A stretch of 7,283 nucleotides of DNA from Oscillospiraceae bacterium. Lineage in GTDB: Bacteria; Bacillota; Clostridia; Oscillospirales; UBA929. The notes beneath the pieces are model-generated. The model worked only from the letters and a program-made list of their open reading frames with translations, made no database searches and was not told where the DNA came from. The stretch's first letter is position 1, and each line of letters opens with the position of its first letter. A program made the position numbers and the translations under genes. Where the stretch lies: the NCBI GenBank assembly GCA_009777685.1, contig WRLJ01000073.1:1-7283 (forward strand), written 5' to 3'. Positions 4,972 to 7,283 of this stretch are shown here, one piece after another.

Positions 4972-6804
4972 TTAGCGCAAAAACTGCCGCTCCAGCTGCG
5001 AGCGCGTCAGCCGGATGGCCACGGGCCGCCCGTGCGGGCAGTGGCGCAGGTCCGGAGTCTCCATCACAAGCGCGGTCAGGGCGAGCAAATCGTCGGGATC
5101 GCCGCGCCCGGAGAGCTTGATGGCCGCCTGGCAGGCGACGGCGCGCAGCGCCTCCTCCCGCAGAACCGGCATCGGACCGCCGGACAGCAGCTTTTCGGCA
5201 ATTTCAGACAGCAGCGCGGGCGCTTCCTCCGGCGCGAGGAAGTCCGGAGCCGCGCGCAGCAGCAGCATCCCGCCGAAATCCTCCAGCAAAAATCCGGCGC
5301 ACCGCAGTAAATCGTCCTCCCGCAGCAGAACGGCGCACAGCCGCGCGGGCAGAGCGACGGTCTTCGGCGCGATCAACATCTGGCTCATCGGTTCGCTGTT
5401 CCGGGCCTTCAGACGCTCAAACAGCACCCGCTCGTGCGCCGCGTGCTTGTCGATCATCCACAGCGCGTCGGCGGATTCCACCAGCAGATAGCCGCCCAGC
5501 GCCTGCCCGATCAGCCGCCAGAAAACCGTTTCTCGCGGAGAGTCCGTTTCCTGCGGGGAGTCCGTTTCCCGCGGGGAAACCGTTTCCCCCGGGAAGACCG
5601 TCTCCTGCGAGACCGGTTCACTCCGTTCCCGCGGCACGACCCGGGCAATGGGAACGCCGCGTATGTAGGCGTCCAGGCCCGGCGTGACCGGCGGCAGGGA
5701 GACGCTTTCCGCCTGCTCCAGCTGCTCCGCCGAGACCAGCTCGGTCCTCAGCCCCGAATGAAGCTCCGCCGGGGGGAGCCCGCCGTGCGCGGCCATCCGC
5801 AAATCCGCGTGCGCCTCCTGCGAGGCGAGCGCGGAGCGCACGGCGTAGTAGACCGCGTCGAACACCTCGCGCTCGCGGGCAAATTTGATTTCCGACTTGG
5901 CCGGATGCACGTTGACGTCAAACTCCGACGGGGGCAGGGTCAGGTGCAGAACGCAGACCGGCATCCGCCCGGCGGGTATGGCGTTGCGGAAGCCCTCCTC
6001 CAGCGCGGCGTACAGCGTCCGGCTCCGCACGGGACGGCCCAGCACGAAGAAATACTGCATGGCCCGCGTGCCGCGCGTGACCGACGGCTTGCCGGCAAAG
6101 CCCGAAACGCGGATGGCGTCCTTCTCATGCTCCGCCGCCAAAAGCCCCTGCCCGAACGCGCTTCCGAACAGGCTGTAGACGGCACTGAGCAGCTTGCCGT
6201 CGCCGGGGGTGTGGAAGACCTCCGCGCCGTCCTTCAGCAGACGGAAGCTGACGTCGGGCCGCGCCATCGCGGCGCGCAGGACGGCGTCCTGGATCTGCCC
6301 GGCCTCGGTCGCGTCGCGTTTGAGGAATTTCTGCCGCGCGGGGACATTGCGGAACAGGTCGCGCACGATGACCGTCGTGCCCTCCGGACAGCCCGCCTCG
6401 CGGGGTTCCTCCGCCGCCCCGGCGTTCAGCGTCAGCGAGAGCCCCAGCGGCGCGCCCGTCTCCCGGGTCAGAACGTCCACGCGGCTGACGGCGGCAATGG
6501 CGGCCAGCGCCTCGCCCCGGAAGCCCATCGTCACGATGGCCTGCAAATCGTCCGCCGAGCGGATTTTGCTGGTCGCGTGGCGGCGGAAGGCCATGAGCGC
6601 GTCCTCCGCGCCCATGCCGCGCCCGTTGTCGGTGACGCGGATATAGGCCGTGCCGCCCTGCCGGAATTCCACCGTCACCGCGTCCGCCCCGGCGTCCACG
6701 GCGTTTTCGAGCAGTTCCTTGACCACCCCGGCGGGGCGTTCAACCACCTCGCCGGCGGCAATCAAATCGGCGACATGCGCGTCGAGAACACGAATCCGGC
6801 TCAC
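4972..6804 (-). CDS. mutL: DNA mismatch repair protein MutL (endonuclease type)
   Basis: MutL links mismatch recognition by MutS to strand nicking and removal. The 610-residue protein has an N-terminal GHKL ATPase with KELLENAVDAGA (29-40, catalytic Glu30, Asn34), DNGRG (59-63), RHATSK (75-80) and GFRGEAL (94-100). A poorly conserved linker spans roughly 340-430 and contains five hexapeptide repeats. The C-terminal dimerisation/endonuclease domain shows DKHAAHERVLFE (452-463), a version of DQHAxxExxxxE with Lys for Gln, plus ACQAAIK (Cys558) and CPHGRP (589-594, Cys589, His591). QMLIAP at 475-480 matches the B. subtilis sliding-clamp motif QEMIVP. With these metal ligands it should nick DNA itself, as in organisms without MutH. 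The start codon is GTG at 6804, overlapping the mutS TGA as GTGA, with a GAGGG site 5-6 nt upstream. It is translationally coupled to mutS. Confidence 0.97.
   Translation of the reverse strand: MSRIRVLDAHVADLIAAGEVVERPAGVVKELLENAVDAGADAVTVEFRQGGTAYIRVTDNGRGMGAEDALMAFRRHATSKIRSADDLQAIVTMGFRGEALAAIAAVSRVDVLTRETGAPLGLSLTLNAGAAEEPREAGCPEGTTVIVRDLFRNVPARQKFLKRDATEAGQIQDAVLRAAMARPDVSFRLLKDGAEVFHTPGDGKLLSAVYSLFGSAFGQGLLAAEHEKDAIRVSGFAGKPSVTRGTRAMQYFFVLGRPVRSRTLYAALEEGFRNAIPAGRMPVCVLHLTLPPSEFDVNVHPAKSEIKFAREREVFDAVYYAVRSALASQEAHADLRMAAHGGLPPAELHSGLRTELVSAEQLEQAESVSLPPVTPGLDAYIRGVPIARVVPRERSEPVSQETVFPGETVSPRETDSPQETDSPRETVFWRLIGQALGGYLLVESADALWMIDKHAAHERVLFERLKARNSEPMSQMLIAPKTVALPARLCAVLLREDDLLRCAGFLLEDFGGMLLLRAAPDFLAPEEAPALLSEIAEKLLSGGPMPVLREEALRAVACQAAIKLSGRGDPDDLLALTALVMETPDLRHCPHGRPVAIRLTRSQLERQFLR
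5515..5604. repeat. Five 18-bp in-frame tandem repeats in the mutL linker
   Basis: Five consecutive 18-bp units encode ETVFPG, ETVSPR, ETDSPQ, ETDSPR and ETVFWR (MutL residues 401-430). A partial relative, EPVSQ, lies just before them. In DNA the units share a core like CCGTTTCCCGCGGGGA on the plus strand and differ from each other at only a few bases. Because the unit is a multiple of three, loss or gain of copies changes linker length without breaking the frame. Confidence 0.9.
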
Positions 6805-7283
6805 GGACCCTCACCCGCCTTTTTGCGCAGGGAAAACAGCAAATTCAGCGCCTCCAGCGGCGTCAGCGTCTCCAAATCCAGCGCGCGCAGTTCGCGCAGC
6901 AGCTCCTCTCCCGCCAGAGAGGCCAGCGAGATCTGCGGCTCCGGCGCGGTATCCTCTCCGGCGCGGCGGGAGACCCCGCGCGGGGAGGCGTCCCTGTCCT
7001 CCAGCTCCTTGAGAATGGCGCGGGCGCGGCGGACCACCGGCTCGGGCAGGCCGGCCATCCGCGCGACCTCCACGCCGTAGCTGTCGTCCGCGCCGCCCGG
7101 CACGATGCGCCGCAGGAACACAATCTCCTCGCCGCGCTTCTTGACGGCGACGTTGTAGTTGCGCACGCCGGGCAATTGCGTCTCCAGGTCGGTCAGCTCG
7201 TGGTAATGCGTGGCGAACAGCGTCCTGGCGCGGACGCGCTTATGGATATGCTCCAGCGTCGCGCGCGCCACGCTCATGCCGTC
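6801..7283 (-). CDS. mutS: DNA mismatch repair protein MutS, C-terminal part (cut by window edge)
   Basis: Only the last 160 residues are present. The 5' part lies beyond the window. MutS is the ATPase that recognises mispaired and looped bases. The visible part starts with DGMSVA, directly after where the Walker B and GRGTST motifs would be. It continues with LFATHYHEL, the conserved segment containing the motif IV histidine, then NYNVAVKKRGEEIVFLRR and VPGGADDSYGVEVARMAGLP, all characteristic of MutS1 domain V and its dimer interface. The C-terminal helices run to LTPLEALNLLFSLRKKAG. The LTPLEALNLL ending is typical of full-length MutS1 and argues against MutS2. A short charged stretch around 99-115 of the visible part (DRDASPRGVSRRAGED) is a variable linker. 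The TGA stop overlaps the GTG start of mutL. Confidence 0.96.
   Translation of the reverse strand, partial: DGMSVARATLEHIHKRVRARTLFATHYHELTDLETQLPGVRNYNVAVKKRGEEIVFLRRIVPGGADDSYGVEVARMAGLPEPVVRRARAILKELEDRDASPRGVSRRAGEDTAPEPQISLASLAGEELLRELRALDLETLTPLEALNLLFSLRKKAGEGP

Noticed and set aside
5434..7080. A 548-codon plus-strand open frame opposite mutL and mutS
   Set aside because: It is the same GC-driven antisense artefact. It spans two overlapping repair genes with intact motifs and has no ribosome site or recognisable domain.

Overview
The window is a GC-rich (by eye well over 60%), gene-dense stretch of a bacterial chromosome. It most resembles a high-GC member of the Firmicutes/Clostridia, for example an Oscillospirales-like gut lineage. 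The evidence is strong purine-rich Shine-Dalgarno sites, sigma-A type promoters, an endonuclease-type MutL, a KPGKG-type EF-P and a CD1247-like gene directly downstream of efp. The lineage is inferred from gene content and was not searched.

Layout: (1) At 1-124 there is a short leader with an extended -10 promoter for fba. (2) fba (125-1060, +) encodes class II fructose-bisphosphate aldolase. (3) A minus-strand unit converges on fba with only 11 bp between stops. It reads, in transcription order, efp (4562-3999), a CD1247-like zinc-ribbon gene (3992-3507), nadA (3510-2599) and nadB (2577-1072). The junctions are a 6-bp gap, a 4-bp overlap and a 21-bp gap, and a near-consensus promoter stands just upstream of efp. 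(4) Further upstream on the same strand are the 3' end of mutS (7283-6801, cut by the window edge), mutL (6804-4972, GTG start overlapping the mutS stop) and a 70-residue four-cysteine protein (4903-4691).

Functionally there are three blocks: glycolysis (fba), a translation factor co-transcribed with the first two steps of de novo NAD synthesis (efp to nadB), and the mismatch-repair pair mutS-mutL with a small putative zinc protein. NadB oxidises aspartate to iminoaspartate, and the 4Fe-4S enzyme NadA condenses it with dihydroxyacetone phosphate to quinolinate. The usual partner nadC is not next to them. MutL keeps its ATPase, metal-endonuclease and clamp-binding motifs, so it looks like the nicking type found in organisms without MutH.

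No RNA gene, CRISPR array, insertion sequence or phage gene was seen, and no gap between genes exceeds 300 bases. I see no convincing wholly new system. The items most worth a second look are the efp/zinc-ribbon/nadA/nadB arrangement, a five-copy 18-bp in-frame repeat in the MutL linker, two uncharacterised cysteine-rich proteins, the eroded NadB C-terminus, and an AT-rich inverted repeat over the efp promoter.
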